Source: an uncultured Methylococcaceae bacterium
Lineage (GTDB): Bacteria > Pseudomonadota > Gammaproteobacteria > Methylococcales > Methylomonadaceae
DNA: 64,000 nt
Reading direction: 5' to 3'
NCBI GenBank assembly: GCA_903866825.1
Contig: CAIPPE010000180.1
Location: 1-64,000, forward strand
Under the pieces are notes generated by a model. It was given only the letters and a program-made list of their open reading frames with translations, did no database searches and had not been told where the DNA came from. Both the position numbers and the translations under genes were made by a program. Below, piece by piece: positions 50,656-60,882 of this stretch; the stretch's first letter is position 1, and each line of letters begins with the position of its first letter.

Positions 50656-51101
50656 TCGAATTAACTTGGGATGATAGCGGTATTCAACGAGCTTTGCATA
50701 ATCTGCAACAGGCTACCCAACAGTTAAATACGCCCTTGAATGTAATCGGACTGAAACTGGTCGAGTCGACCAAGCAGCGCTTTGAAACCAGTACTGCGCC
50801 CGATGGGACGGAATGGAAGGAAAATAGACCGGTCACAATAGCCCGCAAGGGTACAGGTAAAAAACCATTGATCGGCAAAAACGGTAAGCTGATGGATCAG
50901 ATCAGCTATTCAGTATCAGGCAATGAATTACTGGTGTACTCGACGATGGAGTATGCCGCTATGCAGCAATTCGGCGGCACTAAAGCTGAGTTTAACCATT
51001 TGTGGGGTGACATTCCGGCACGCCCTTATTTAGGGCTATCGAGCGCTGATGAGTTGATGATTCAACGCATTCTGGACAACTATCTAAAAAATGCGTTTTA
51101 A
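50652..51101 (+). CDS. Phage virion morphogenesis protein (Mu gpG-like)
   Basis: STKQRFETSTAPDGTEWKEN. Confidence 0.83.
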   Translation: MIELTWDDSGIQRALHNLQQATQQLNTPLNVIGLKLVESTKQRFETSTAPDGTEWKENRPVTIARKGTGKKPLIGKNGKLMDQISYSVSGNELLVYSTMEYAAMQQFGGTKAEFNHLWGDIPARPYLGLSSADELMIQRILDNYLKNAF

Positions 51102-51233
51102 GGCGCGTTTTTAATACCCTCCGCATAACCACCACACTTTTTATTTAAAAACCCGCAGTAAAATCCATAAACCGTTTATAAACGTACTTCATCACTTGTT
51201 TTAAACCCCTTTAAAAGTCTTTTGTCAGGTCGC

Positions 51234-52274
51234 CGCTTACACTACGGCCCTATGATGACAAATACAAAACCTTTATCCATTTTTAAACCGGGCACGCATA
51301 TTTCTGCGGCGGGCACGGAGTTGTCTTTTTCAGAAGCGGATTTAGCGGCGACGGCGGCGGCCTATAATTGTGCATTGCATAAAGCACCGTTGGTGCTCGG
51401 TCATCCCAAAGACAATACACCGGCCTACGGCTGGGTTAATACTTTAGCCTTTGCCAACGGGTTTTTGCAGGCGCTGCCAGAAATGGTAACTGCCGAGTTT
51501 TCTAACTGGGTAGCGGCGGGGCATTACAAAAAAATGTCTGCCGCGTTTTATCCGCCCGACAGTCCGGTAAACCCCGTACAGGGTGTTTATTATTTACGCC
51601 ATATCGGTTTTTTAGGCGGTCAACCACCGGCTGTAAAGGGCTTGCCTGAGCCTGAGTTTGCAGTTAGCACCGGCGAAATGACGATGTTTGCGTTTGCGGA
51701 CGGCGACACTGAGTTTATAACCATTGATTTTAGAGAGGATTTACCGGCGATGAGTACACAAACCGAAGAAGATAAAGCAAGGCTGGCTGATGAAAAATCT
51801 CGGCTTGAAATAGAAAAGGCCGCACTGGAACAGAGTAAAGCTGAGTTTAGCGAACAGCAACTGCAATTTAATACCCAAAAGGTAGAGCTGGAAGCGCAAA
51901 AGCGGGTTGCTAAAAAGCGAACGTTAACGGAGTTTACCGAGGCATTGGTTAAACAGGGACGCCTATTACCCAAAGATAAGCTGGGCGTGATTGAGTTTAT
52001 GGATACCTTGAATGACAGTGCTATTGAATTCGGCGAAGGCACCGAGAAAACTAAAACCCAGCCAGTAGACTGGTTTAAAAATTTCCTGTCAGGCTTGCCT
52101 AAGCAAGTGGATTTTACTGAAAAAACCCCAGGTAGCGAGAAATCGCTGGAGTTTACTGAAGATGCCCAGGCTATCGCCCAAGCAGCGTCTGAATATCAGG
52201 AAGCACAAAAGAAGATCGGTCGCATTGTTGATGATGTAACAGCGGTGCAATTCGTTTTAAAAAACACGAGATAA
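51234..52274 (+). CDS. Phage protease/scaffold (Mu gpI-like)
   Basis: APLVLGHPKDNTPAYGWVNTL; C-terminal coiled-coil scaffold-like region. Confidence 0.83.
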   Translation, partial: RLHYGPMMTNTKPLSIFKPGTHISAAGTELSFSEADLAATAAAYNCALHKAPLVLGHPKDNTPAYGWVNTLAFANGFLQALPEMVTAEFSNWVAAGHYKKMSAAFYPPDSPVNPVQGVYYLRHIGFLGGQPPAVKGLPEPEFAVSTGEMTMFAFADGDTEFITIDFREDLPAMSTQTEEDKARLADEKSRLEIEKAALEQSKAEFSEQQLQFNTQKVELEAQKRVAKKRTLTEFTEALVKQGRLLPKDKLGVIEFMDTLNDSAIEFGEGTEKTKTQPVDWFKNFLSGLPKQVDFTEKTPGSEKSLEFTEDAQAIAQAASEYQEAQKKIGRIVDDVTAVQFVLKNTR

Positions 52275-52277
52275 GTC

Positions 52278-52676
52278 ATGTATCAAAAACATTTGCTCAA
52301 TAAATCGTATTATTCGAATTACGTAATTCCCCCCTATACCGCTGTCAAATTCGATACCTCGCAAGCTGCGGATTATGTCATGCCAGCTGTGGCCGCTACT
52401 GATCTGATAATCGGCGTCGTTAATGAGTTGGGGTTTACCGCTCTGGATGTTACCAACGGTAGCAATGTAGATGTAGTGCTGGATGGCATTGTCCAGCTGT
52501 CGATTGGTGCAGCTGTTATTGAAGGCCAGCGGTTGACTATCAATGCGAGCGGTCAGGGCATTCTGGCTGCTCCAGCGGCTGGTGCTAATGCGCAAGTGAT
52601 CGGGATTGCTCTGTCTTCGGGTAGTGCAAACGATGTGATCCCTGTGCTGCTGAGACAGTCGGTGATGCAGGGCTAA
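52278..52676 (+). CDS. Head decoration/fiber-like protein
   Basis: Position between protease and capsid; VDVVLDGIVQLSIGAAVIEGQRL. Confidence 0.65.
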   Translation: MYQKHLLNKSYYSNYVIPPYTAVKFDTSQAADYVMPAVAATDLIIGVVNELGFTALDVTNGSNVDVVLDGIVQLSIGAAVIEGQRLTINASGQGILAAPAAGANAQVIGIALSSGSANDVIPVLLRQSVMQG

Positions 52677-52716
52677 TCTGCCGCTATTACATTTTTTATT
52701 TTAAGAGGATTTTTTT

Positions 52717-53652
52717 ATGGCTGACGCTAATAGTCCATTATTTATCAGACCGGATTTAATCGCAATTGCGATTAAATTCCGGCAAGACGACATGATCGCG
52801 GATGAGGTTTTACCGCGCATTCCTACAGACAAGCAAGAATTTATATACCTAAAAGACCGTATCCAGGATTGGATTACGCCGGTAGACACCGAAGTAGGCC
52901 GCACCGGGGCTGTCAATGTGTTGTCCAATGACTTTCAGGATCCGGTTTATCTGGCGACGCGCAACCAGGGGTTGGATGAAGTAGTGCCGAATCAGGATCA
53001 AATGAATGGCCCGACCGAATCTGCATTGATGCGAGCGACTCAAAAGGTGATGTCACTGGTTGAGCTGAAGCGTGAAATGCGGGCTTCGGCTATTTTTATG
53101 AATGCCAATAATTTCGGATTTTCGGTGGCTTTGACTGGCACTGCGTTATTTTCTGTGTATGCGGGATATGTTTCGCCGCTAATCACCCTGAAATATTATC
53201 TGGATCAATGTTTCAAGCGCCCTAACAGGCTAGTGATGGGGCGTGCAGTATGGACACAGTTGAGTCAGCATCCGGCGATTTTGACAGCGGCCTTTGGTGG
53301 TGTTAATCCCCAGGGGGGGCAAAGTGTCTCCAAGCAACGGCTCGCTGATATTTTAGAAATTAAGGATATTGTGGTCGGTGATGGCTGGATCAATATTGCT
53401 AATAAAGGTCAGCCCGTTAACATGCAGCGGATCTGGGGCAATATGTTGGCCGGTATTTACCAGGGCGATGCCGCGACGCGTGAAAGCGGCAATACCTGGG
53501 GCTATACCGCCCAATTCGGTGACCGCATAGCCGGTACGATTCCAACCATGGATGTAGGTCTGTTCGGTGGTGTTAAGGTGCGGGCAGGCGAATCAGTGAT
53601 TGAGGTGGTATCTGCACCACAATTCGGTTTTCAGCTTGCACCGTGTATTTAA
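52717..53652 (+). CDS. Major capsid protein
   Basis: Length, synteny; IAIKFRQDDMIADEVLPRIPTDKQEF. Confidence 0.8.
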   Translation: MADANSPLFIRPDLIAIAIKFRQDDMIADEVLPRIPTDKQEFIYLKDRIQDWITPVDTEVGRTGAVNVLSNDFQDPVYLATRNQGLDEVVPNQDQMNGPTESALMRATQKVMSLVELKREMRASAIFMNANNFGFSVALTGTALFSVYAGYVSPLITLKYYLDQCFKRPNRLVMGRAVWTQLSQHPAILTAAFGGVNPQGGQSVSKQRLADILEIKDIVVGDGWINIANKGQPVNMQRIWGNMLAGIYQGDAATRESGNTWGYTAQFGDRIAGTIPTMDVGLFGGVKVRAGESVIEVVSAPQFGFQLAPCI

Positions 53653-53666
53653 TTAAGGAAATTGTC

Positions 53667-53915
53667 ATGTTCTTAAAATTACTTAAAGATTTAATGCATC
53701 AAGATGGTTTGTTTAAATCCGGAAATGTTGTAGATACAGATGAGTTGCAGATATCGGATAAAGAATTAGCCACTTTGCGTGAGCATAATGTGTTTATTGA
53801 ACTCACCGAGGATGAGACAGAGTTCCACTCGTTTAAAATACTGAGTGGCTACTCGGAAGCGGATGATAAAATCGTTGGCGGTGCAACCAGTCAAGACGGC
53901 GGCGCTAATAAGTAA
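53667..53915 (+). CDS. Hypothetical small phage protein
   Basis: Internal ATG preferred. Confidence 0.5.
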   Translation: MFLKLLKDLMHQDGLFKSGNVVDTDELQISDKELATLREHNVFIELTEDETEFHSFKILSGYSEADDKIVGGATSQDGGANK

Positions 53916-53933
53916 GATCGGTAAAAAGGAGGA

Positions 53934-54398
53934 TTGATGAGTTATTGTACGCAAAATGATTTAGTGCTTCGGTTTGGAATCGATGAGATGGTGCGCTTAA
54001 CCAACATTGATAACCCGTCGGCAACGACGATAAATACTACCGTACTGGCCGTAATGCTGACTGATAGCGATGCCTTGATCAATGACTTCTTGTGCAATTA
54101 CTTGCCATTACCCGCGATACCGGCACGCCTGGTGCGTGCCGCTTGTGATATTGTCCGCTACTATTTATACAAAGATACGCCCACAGAGCATGTTATTAGT
54201 CGTTATGATGAGGCCTGCCATTATCTCAAGCACATTGATCTGGATCAGATGGGTATAGGCGCAGATGATAACGGCGTAGCAGTACTCGATATTAGCGATT
54301 CAATTGCTATCGATCAGGGGCAGACGCTTTTTGGTCAGCGCCAGATGCGTGATTACCTGTATGATGATGACGAGCCTTTCAGGCTCGGCAATCTTTAG
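53934..54398 (+). CDS. DUF1320 protein (Mu gp36-like)
   Basis: YCTQNDLVLRFGIDEMVRLTN; C-terminal region; synteny. Confidence 0.82.
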   Translation: MMSYCTQNDLVLRFGIDEMVRLTNIDNPSATTINTTVLAVMLTDSDALINDFLCNYLPLPAIPARLVRAACDIVRYYLYKDTPTEHVISRYDEACHYLKHIDLDQMGIGADDNGVAVLDISDSIAIDQGQTLFGQRQMRDYLYDDDEPFRLGNL

Positions 54399-54403
54399 TT
54401 TTT

Positions 54404-54425
54404 GGCCCTTCGGGGCCTTTTTTGT
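54404..54425 (+). terminator. Intrinsic terminator inside the late operon
   Basis: GGCCC-TTCG-GGGCC followed by TTTTTTG. Confidence 0.8.
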
Positions 54426-54494
54426 TTTTAAATCCCTTTAAAGCATTCCATCCTTAACGCCTTGTAACATAGCCTCATCATTAAAGGAGGGCGT

Positions 54495-55061
54495 ATGTCG
54501 AGTGTGATTGCCAATGTAGAAGATACCATCCTGGCTGCGGTTCAGTCCGGGTTGCCGGGATTGCTACGTGATACCGGCTCTTTGCCTGGATCTTGGTCGA
54601 TTGATCTGTTAAAGCTTTTGCTGCAAAGAGCGCCTGCGGTCTATGTAGCTTTCAACGGCGGTGATCTCGAATCATCTACGTTAACCCTGCTCAATGCCCG
54701 CTTTGATGTTTATGCTGTAGTCAAAGAGCCGACCGATTTTACCCGTCGTCGTGGTACGGCTACAACGATCGGCGCGTATGAAATCATTGAAGCGGTGATG
54801 CCATTGTTGAACGGCCTGACCATTACAGACTGTGGCAGTCTGCGTGGCAAAGCGATTACCAATTTATTTTCTAACGTACTGACCGATCTCGGCGGTACTG
54901 TTTACGCTATGCAATTACTGTTGCCACGCCTGCCGATCGCTGCAGCGATCGACGCTACAGCCCTCGCTAAATTTGAAATACTCTCTATCGACTCTTCGCT
55001 CACTGTTCCGGGCGCGGATGATTTTTCAACGCTTATCAATCTTCCCCAGGAGGGCGCTTAA
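54495..55061 (+). CDS. DUF1834 protein (Mu gp37-like)
   Basis: synteny; VIANVEDTILAAVQSGLPGLLR. Confidence 0.8.
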   Translation: MSSVIANVEDTILAAVQSGLPGLLRDTGSLPGSWSIDLLKLLLQRAPAVYVAFNGGDLESSTLTLLNARFDVYAVVKEPTDFTRRRGTATTIGAYEIIEAVMPLLNGLTITDCGSLRGKAITNLFSNVLTDLGGTVYAMQLLLPRLPIAAAIDATALAKFEILSIDSSLTVPGADDFSTLINLPQEGA

Positions 55062-55283
55062 ATGTACTTGAAACCTGCTATTAATCCCGATACCGGCCAG
55101 CCGTATGTGATACGCCAGCCGGAACGACGATATCGGCGCATGCCTGATGAGGGCGATGAAATTCGATCCCTCAGTCATTATTACCGTCGACACATTAACG
55201 ATGGATCGTTAATTGTCGGATCCCCCGTTGCCAACGCCAGAACCCTGGATGTTGAAATCTTATCTGAAAAGGTCCGCGTATGA
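55062..55283 (+). CDS. DUF2635 protein (Mu gp38-like)
   Basis: MYLKPAINPDTGQPYVIRQPERR..PDEGDEI. Confidence 0.75.
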   Translation: MYLKPAINPDTGQPYVIRQPERRYRRMPDEGDEIRSLSHYYRRHINDGSLIVGSPVANARTLDVEILSEKVRV

Positions 55284-56752
55284 GCATAGCGTTTGATTCA
55301 ATTCCAGGCCAAAATCTGCGGCTCCCAGGCGTTTATATCGAGTTTTCTGGAAACAACGCGGGCAGCTCAGGATTTCAGGGTAAAGCGCTGCTGATCGGCC
55401 AGTCATTTAATAATGGATCAGTTACCCCGGGCGTTATCACTAACATCAGCGGCACCAGCGCTTCGCCGGATAGTTTGTATGGCGCAGGCTCTATGTTGTC
55501 TGAAATGGTTAAAGCCGCCCAGAATGCTAGTCCCTGGCTACAACTCTATGCGGTTGCACTAGCTGATAATCCGGCAGGCATTCAGGCGGTCAAGTCTATT
55601 TTATGGGCTGGCACGGCTTTAAATCCAGGTACACTCAACTGCTATATCGCAGGCTATCAAGTGCAGATTGCCGTACTACAGGGTGATACAGCGGTAAACG
55701 TAGTCAGCCATCTGGTAGCGGCCATTAATGCTCTAACGGCGGTACCTGTAGTAGCATCAATCCATGCGGGTGTCCCAGCTCAAATTGATTTAACGTGCAA
55801 ATGGAAAGGTGCGACCGGAACGGCTATTGATGTACGTTTTACTTATTTTGTTGGTGATTTAATCCCTACTGGACTGACGTACACTATCACCCAAACTGTA
55901 GCCGGTTCGGGTGATCCAGATATTGCGGCGGCATTAGCCGCTATGGGCAGTCAATGGTACAACTGGATTGGGTGCCCATACTCCGGCTCATCCGATTTAG
56001 CAGAATTAAACACGATGCTGGGTGCGGCTTTCGGACCGATGGAAGCTATCGGCGGCACGGCGTTTGGAGCGTTTACCGGAAACCTGGCGCAAACCAGTTC
56101 TTTTGGTGCGACTGTCAATCTGGTCAACATGACTATTATCTCGACTGGTTTAAGCCCGACGGCCCCCTGGTTGTGGAGTGCGGTGTATACGGCCATTGCG
56201 GGGCAAGCGTTATCAAATGACCCGTCGCGACAATTACGCGGGGCGATACTGCCAGGCATATTGGCACCCGATGCGGGTGACCAATTTGGTAAATCTGCAC
56301 GCAACAGCCTGCTGTTTGACGGCATTGCAACCCATACCGTTGATGCAGCCGGTAATGTGGTGATCGAGTGCGAAATCAGTACCTATCAAACTAATGCTCT
56401 TGGTGTGCAGGACAGCACCTGGCTGTATATCCAGACTGCTGAAACACTGTCGCGCATCCGCCTGGCACAAGTAGAGTTTTTTACCCAACACTACCCTAAT
56501 TGGAAGTTGGCAGACGATAGCTATGTAGTGCCTACCGGTCAACCGATCATGCAGCCCAAGAAAGTCATTGCCGAGATGCTAGTGCTCTATATTTACTTTA
56601 TGGATTTGGGCTGGGTTCAGGATTATGACGTCTATAAAGCGGGTATTGCGGCGCAAATCAATAGCAGTAACGCTAATCGGTGCGATGTGCTTGACGATCC
56701 TATTTTAATCAAAAATATGCGCATCCTTGCGGTGCATAGCGAGTTTCAATAA
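55280..56752 (+). CDS. Tail sheath protein (Mu gpL-like)
   Basis: LRLPGVYIEFSGNNAGS; length and synteny. Confidence 0.88.
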   Translation: MSIAFDSIPGQNLRLPGVYIEFSGNNAGSSGFQGKALLIGQSFNNGSVTPGVITNISGTSASPDSLYGAGSMLSEMVKAAQNASPWLQLYAVALADNPAGIQAVKSILWAGTALNPGTLNCYIAGYQVQIAVLQGDTAVNVVSHLVAAINALTAVPVVASIHAGVPAQIDLTCKWKGATGTAIDVRFTYFVGDLIPTGLTYTITQTVAGSGDPDIAAALAAMGSQWYNWIGCPYSGSSDLAELNTMLGAAFGPMEAIGGTAFGAFTGNLAQTSSFGATVNLVNMTIISTGLSPTAPWLWSAVYTAIAGQALSNDPSRQLRGAILPGILAPDAGDQFGKSARNSLLFDGIATHTVDAAGNVVIECEISTYQTNALGVQDSTWLYIQTAETLSRIRLAQVEFFTQHYPNWKLADDSYVVPTGQPIMQPKKVIAEMLVLYIYFMDLGWVQDYDVYKAGIAAQINSSNANRCDVLDDPILIKNMRILAVHSEFQ

Positions 56753-57117
56753 TGGCTGGTAATAATCAAATAGTCGGCATGGCTAAAATATCCCTTGGTG
56801 CGTTAGGTATCATGGCAACGGAGCATGGAGCGACCCTCGACCCAGGCGGCATTAAACGCACGCCAAAACCCGCCGACGACGGCAAAGTCTATTTTACGGC
56901 GGAAACGGGCACTCCGATGCTGGAATGCAAAGTCATGGCGACGGCAGATGTCAATGCGAAGTTGCTTAATTTCGACAGCGCGACGGTAACATTTGAGACC
57001 GATACCGGTCAGACTTACTTACTGGTCAACGCGTTTACTACCGACCCAGCACCACTGGATGCCGGTTCTGGCACCTATGATTGCAAAATATCCGCACAAT
57101 CGTGCACGCCGATCTGA
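56752..57117 (+). CDS. Tail tube protein (Mu gpM-like)
   Basis: synteny, size; LLVNAFTTDPAPLDAGSGTYDCKISA. Confidence 0.82.
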   Translation: MAGNNQIVGMAKISLGALGIMATEHGATLDPGGIKRTPKPADDGKVYFTAETGTPMLECKVMATADVNAKLLNFDSATVTFETDTGQTYLLVNAFTTDPAPLDAGSGTYDCKISAQSCTPI

Positions 57118-57494
57118 TGGCCATCCACGAATTCGATCTGATTAATGGGCTGTCAGTTGGCGACGACGATGCTAAGATCGTGCATAAGCACGTGAAGCTG
57201 AGAACGTTGACCGCAGGCGATCTGGAAGATGCAGCGTTGGTATCAGAACAAATGCTTAGGATTGGCAGCGAGGCTATTTTAGTGATGTCACCTACCCGCA
57301 TGGCGAATGCTATTTTAAAACGACAGATTTTACAGATCGGCGACATTAATGGCCCGTTGCAGGATGTATTTTTTAGACGTTTATCGGCTGCAGATTTAGA
57401 ACTTTTACAGGCTGAAGCCGATATTTTAGATTCGGCGGCACGGGCAGCGGTGGAGGCTGCTTTAACGCGGGGGCGATCTACTGAGCCAACATAG
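57117..57494 (+). CDS. Tail assembly chaperone (Mu gp41-like)
   Basis: Position between tube and tape measure; start at 57117 fits ATG after the tube stop. Confidence 0.75.
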   Translation: MAIHEFDLINGLSVGDDDAKIVHKHVKLRTLTAGDLEDAALVSEQMLRIGSEAILVMSPTRMANAILKRQILQIGDINGPLQDVFFRRLSAADLELLQAEADILDSAARAAVEAALTRGRSTEPT

Positions 57495-57612
57495 GGAATT
57501 GCCCAATTTGTTGGCTCGGTTATCGGGTTTGTCGCATTGGACACGTACAGAAATTTTGCAACTCAGTCTGTTGCAGATTATCAAAATGATTTTTACTTTT
57601 AGGGCGTTGTGA
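57469..57612 (+). other. Frameshift extension ORF of tail chaperone (-2/+1 frame), candidate slippery site GGGGGCGA at 57469-57476
   Basis: Alternative frame reads GGDLLSQHRELPNLLARLSGLSHWTRTEILQLSLLQIIKMIFTFRAL* with no start codon of its own. Confidence 0.6.
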
Positions 57613-57616
57613 GCGT

Positions 57617-59449
57617 GTGACGAATATTAAAGCCAAACTTAGTGTTGATCTGGGCGGGGATTTTATCCCTCAGGCACAACGCGTGGCCGAACGTATGAAC
57701 CGTTTTTCGCTGTCAATGACGCGCAGTATGCGGGTGTTACGTGCCGAGGCGCATCTGACGACAGCCGCACTAGGTGCGCCTATCGGCCACCTTGATACGG
57801 GTGCGGTACGGACAGATCTCACCGCGCTGGACCATGCCGTTCATACGTTGACCTCTGAATTGAGGCACATGCATGAACAGATGCATGTGAGTAGCTTTAA
57901 TCCTGGTGCGGCACGGGTGGAAATTACCGCGATTGATCATGCGGTGCATTCGTTGACATCGGGGCTAGGGCGTATGGATAGCCAGTTGCATTTGAATACT
58001 CAGGCCTTATCGCAGTTTCGGCGCGAAGCTACTCAAACTGGTACTGCCGCAGTGCAATTGCAAGGCCGTATGTCGAGGATGGGTGCCCGCATGGGCATGA
58101 TGGCAGCGGGAACGGCGGCTATAGCGACCACTGCTTTTTTACGTAAAGACATCCAGCTCGAAGATGCCATGCTGCAAGTTAAATCAAATCTGGTTAGCGG
58201 TGCTAAAGATGCACCTGACCTCAATAGGAAACTAAAAGAGGTTCGCGATACCGCACGGGATTTGTCTGAGATGACGACGTTCAGCGACGCTGAAATGATA
58301 CAGTTAACCAATCAATTATTAAAATCCGGGGTCAATCCAGAATTTATTTCCGGAAAGCAAGGGGCCGCAGCTGGGACGGCGGCCTTAGCACAACTTAATG
58401 GCTTAGATCCGGTGACAGCAGCGGAGTATATGGGCGCATTAGGGAATGCATTTTCGTTTAAATCAAAAAAAGAATATATGGATTTGGCAAATTATATCGG
58501 TAAAGCCGATGACGCTTCGGCAATGAATAGTACTAGTATTTTATATAACGTTAAGCAAGGATCTGCTAATGCAGCTGCATTGCATATCGATCCTCGAAAA
58601 CTGGTAGCTATGAATGCGTATATGGATTCACTCGGCGATGAGGCGGGCACGTCTATTAATCGGTTTTTGGAATCATTGGCCGGGGTTTCTAAGATCAAGC
58701 GTAAAGAAATCGCTAAATCAGGGATGGATTTCTGGGATGAGGGAAAAAATGGAGTCGTTACGATGAAACCGATTGATAAAATTGTTGATATTGTGCGTGA
58801 CCATTTCAGGCCGATGAAAAACGAGCAACAAAAAATAAATCAAAGTCATCAGATATTTGGGGAAGAAGGCGCACGCGCAGCGCTTTTATTTTCGTCAAAA
58901 GATCAATCATTTACAGATTTTCAAGCCTCCGTCGACCAATCGACTGGATCCTTCGATAAGCTTGAGATACAAATGGGCGGCCTAGGTTCTGCGGCTAGCC
59001 GCTTAGGTAATACAGTGCTGTCATTAGCTGATGAACAGTTCGCAGGGCTGCGTGTTGCGATTACAGACGTGATCAATTACACCAACGAAAACTTGCAGGG
59101 TAAAAAATCTGCCTGGCAAGACACGAAAGAGTTTGCTATCAAGAACGGTGCAGGTATTTGGGAAGCGACTAAAGAAGGCTCGTCGTCACTGTTTAACGGC
59201 TTGTCGTCAACCCTGGGCTTAAGCGATGAGCGGTTATTATTTCCGAGTTCTACATCTGGATTAAGCGATAAGCAGATTTTGCCTCAGGGTGCAGCACCCG
59301 TGTCGCCCCCGCAAAAAATCGAGGTGACGCTGAAAAATTTAAGCGATACGCCGTTAAAGTTGCAAAGCACGGCCACTTTTCCCAATAGTGATGTCTCGCT
59401 TAAAAATACCAATAACCAAACTAGCAAACGCGCCGGGGCACATTACTGA
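57617..59449 (+). CDS. Tail tape measure protein
   Basis: GTG start; long helical; FLRKDIQLEDAMLQVKSNL..MTTFSDAEMIQLTNQLLKSG. Confidence 0.83.
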   Translation: MTNIKAKLSVDLGGDFIPQAQRVAERMNRFSLSMTRSMRVLRAEAHLTTAALGAPIGHLDTGAVRTDLTALDHAVHTLTSELRHMHEQMHVSSFNPGAARVEITAIDHAVHSLTSGLGRMDSQLHLNTQALSQFRREATQTGTAAVQLQGRMSRMGARMGMMAAGTAAIATTAFLRKDIQLEDAMLQVKSNLVSGAKDAPDLNRKLKEVRDTARDLSEMTTFSDAEMIQLTNQLLKSGVNPEFISGKQGAAAGTAALAQLNGLDPVTAAEYMGALGNAFSFKSKKEYMDLANYIGKADDASAMNSTSILYNVKQGSANAAALHIDPRKLVAMNAYMDSLGDEAGTSINRFLESLAGVSKIKRKEIAKSGMDFWDEGKNGVVTMKPIDKIVDIVRDHFRPMKNEQQKINQSHQIFGEEGARAALLFSSKDQSFTDFQASVDQSTGSFDKLEIQMGGLGSAASRLGNTVLSLADEQFAGLRVAITDVINYTNENLQGKKSAWQDTKEFAIKNGAGIWEATKEGSSSLFNGLSSTLGLSDERLLFPSSTSGLSDKQILPQGAAPVSPPQKIEVTLKNLSDTPLKLQSTATFPNSDVSLKNTNNQTSKRAGAHY

Positions 59450-60882
59450 TGGCAAGCGTACCGCCTATCTTGTCGGGGTTATTACCGCATGCTACGCCAT
59501 CGACCAAGCTGCCTGCCCCACCGGCTTGGCTAGCTAAGATGCATACGCAACCAGGCTCCCTTAACGGTGTAAAATTCTTTGTCGAGTCGGGCGCTGGAAA
59601 ATTTGGCCGCCGGACGGTGATACATGAGTTTCCCGGTCGGGATATGCCGTATATTGAGGATATGGGCCGCAAAGGCCGACATTTAACATTACAGTTGTTT
59701 GTAATTGGTGCAGATTATATGACTGGCCGAGATGCATTGATTGCTGAGATCGAAAAACCGGGGCTTAAACGCATCGTACACCCCTGGCTAGGCCGCATGA
59801 ACATGATAGTGCTGGAATTCGAACTGTCGGAGTCCACGCGGGAGGGCGGTGTAGCCATCTTTACAGTGGTGATGTCCGAATCGGTGGGAGAGGTGTTGCC
59901 TGCAGCTGTCGTTAATACCCAAAGCGCAACGCTGGCTGCTGTTAAAACGGCACATTTATCCGTAATCGCTAATATGAGCGCAACGGTAATGAGTGCCGCA
60001 ACCTACGTGCAAACGACGCTGGGTAATGCTATCGATGATTTAAACATCGGTTATCAAAATATGATAGCAGGTTTGCCAATTCCAGCGGGGGCATTGACCG
60101 CTGTAGTTTCCGGGGCTGAAGCTGCGATTCGTGGACAAAATCCATTGTCTGCGATTCTGGGTCAATGGTCTACGCCTGCGGGCATCGTGTCGTCGGTTGT
60201 GAGCTTAGCGTCAGGGAGTACAGGCTTGCTCTGTAACCTTGTGCAGCTGTCCTATTCAGGGCTATTACGGGGCGGCGCGTTGACTAATTTAGGCGTGTCT
60301 ACTAATTATTTTGGTGGCTCTCCCGTTACGCCACCCAATTTAGTGCGTGCTGTGCAACCGGCCCCGATAATGCCGTTGCCTTATACGGTAAGGCCATTGA
60401 CGCCTTTGAGACTAGTCCAGGCGCTAAACCCGCAGATTATTTGGCCGCTATTACCCCAAAATACCCCAACCCAGATCCAGGCGGCCACTCATGTGTCGGC
60501 ACTTCAAACTGCTGTCGCACAAGTGGCTGCGATTGAGCAGGCACGACTTTCATCGGCTCTGGCCTATGCGCGTCGCCAGGATGCATTTGCGGTGCGCGAT
60601 TATGTCTGCGGCCAGTTGGCGAAGATCGTACTGACGGCTGATAATAACGTATATAGTCCGATTAAATTATTGCAAGCGGCGGTGTATGCTGATCTGACAG
60701 CCATCGGTAACAGTGATCCACAAGTCAATTTGTTTACACCGTCATCGACGTTACCTGCGCTTGTGATTGCCTATGGATTATATGGCGATGCATCGCGAGA
60801 AGTAGATATTTTGGCACGCAATCCCGGTATTGATCCGGTATTTGTACCGGGTGGCCTGCCACTGGAGGTATTGAGTGTCTAA
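59449..60882 (+). CDS. DNA circularization protein (Mu gpN-like)
   Basis: SLNGVKFFVESGAGKFGRRTVIHEFPGRDMPYIEDMGRKGRHLTLQLFVIG. Confidence 0.87.
   Translation: MASVPPILSGLLPHATPSTKLPAPPAWLAKMHTQPGSLNGVKFFVESGAGKFGRRTVIHEFPGRDMPYIEDMGRKGRHLTLQLFVIGADYMTGRDALIAEIEKPGLKRIVHPWLGRMNMIVLEFELSESTREGGVAIFTVVMSESVGEVLPAAVVNTQSATLAAVKTAHLSVIANMSATVMSAATYVQTTLGNAIDDLNIGYQNMIAGLPIPAGALTAVVSGAEAAIRGQNPLSAILGQWSTPAGIVSSVVSLASGSTGLLCNLVQLSYSGLLRGGALTNLGVSTNYFGGSPVTPPNLVRAVQPAPIMPLPYTVRPLTPLRLVQALNPQIIWPLLPQNTPTQIQAATHVSALQTAVAQVAAIEQARLSSALAYARRQDAFAVRDYVCGQLAKIVLTADNNVYSPIKLLQAAVYADLTAIGNSDPQVNLFTPSSTLPALVIAYGLYGDASREVDILARNPGIDPVFVPGGLPLEVLSV

Noticed and set aside
51620-52042. Minus-strand 140-aa Ser-rich ORF
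   Set aside because: Shadow of the coiled-coil part of the phage protease/scaffold gene
56234-56542. Minus-strand 102-aa ORF
   Set aside because: Antisense to the tail sheath gene
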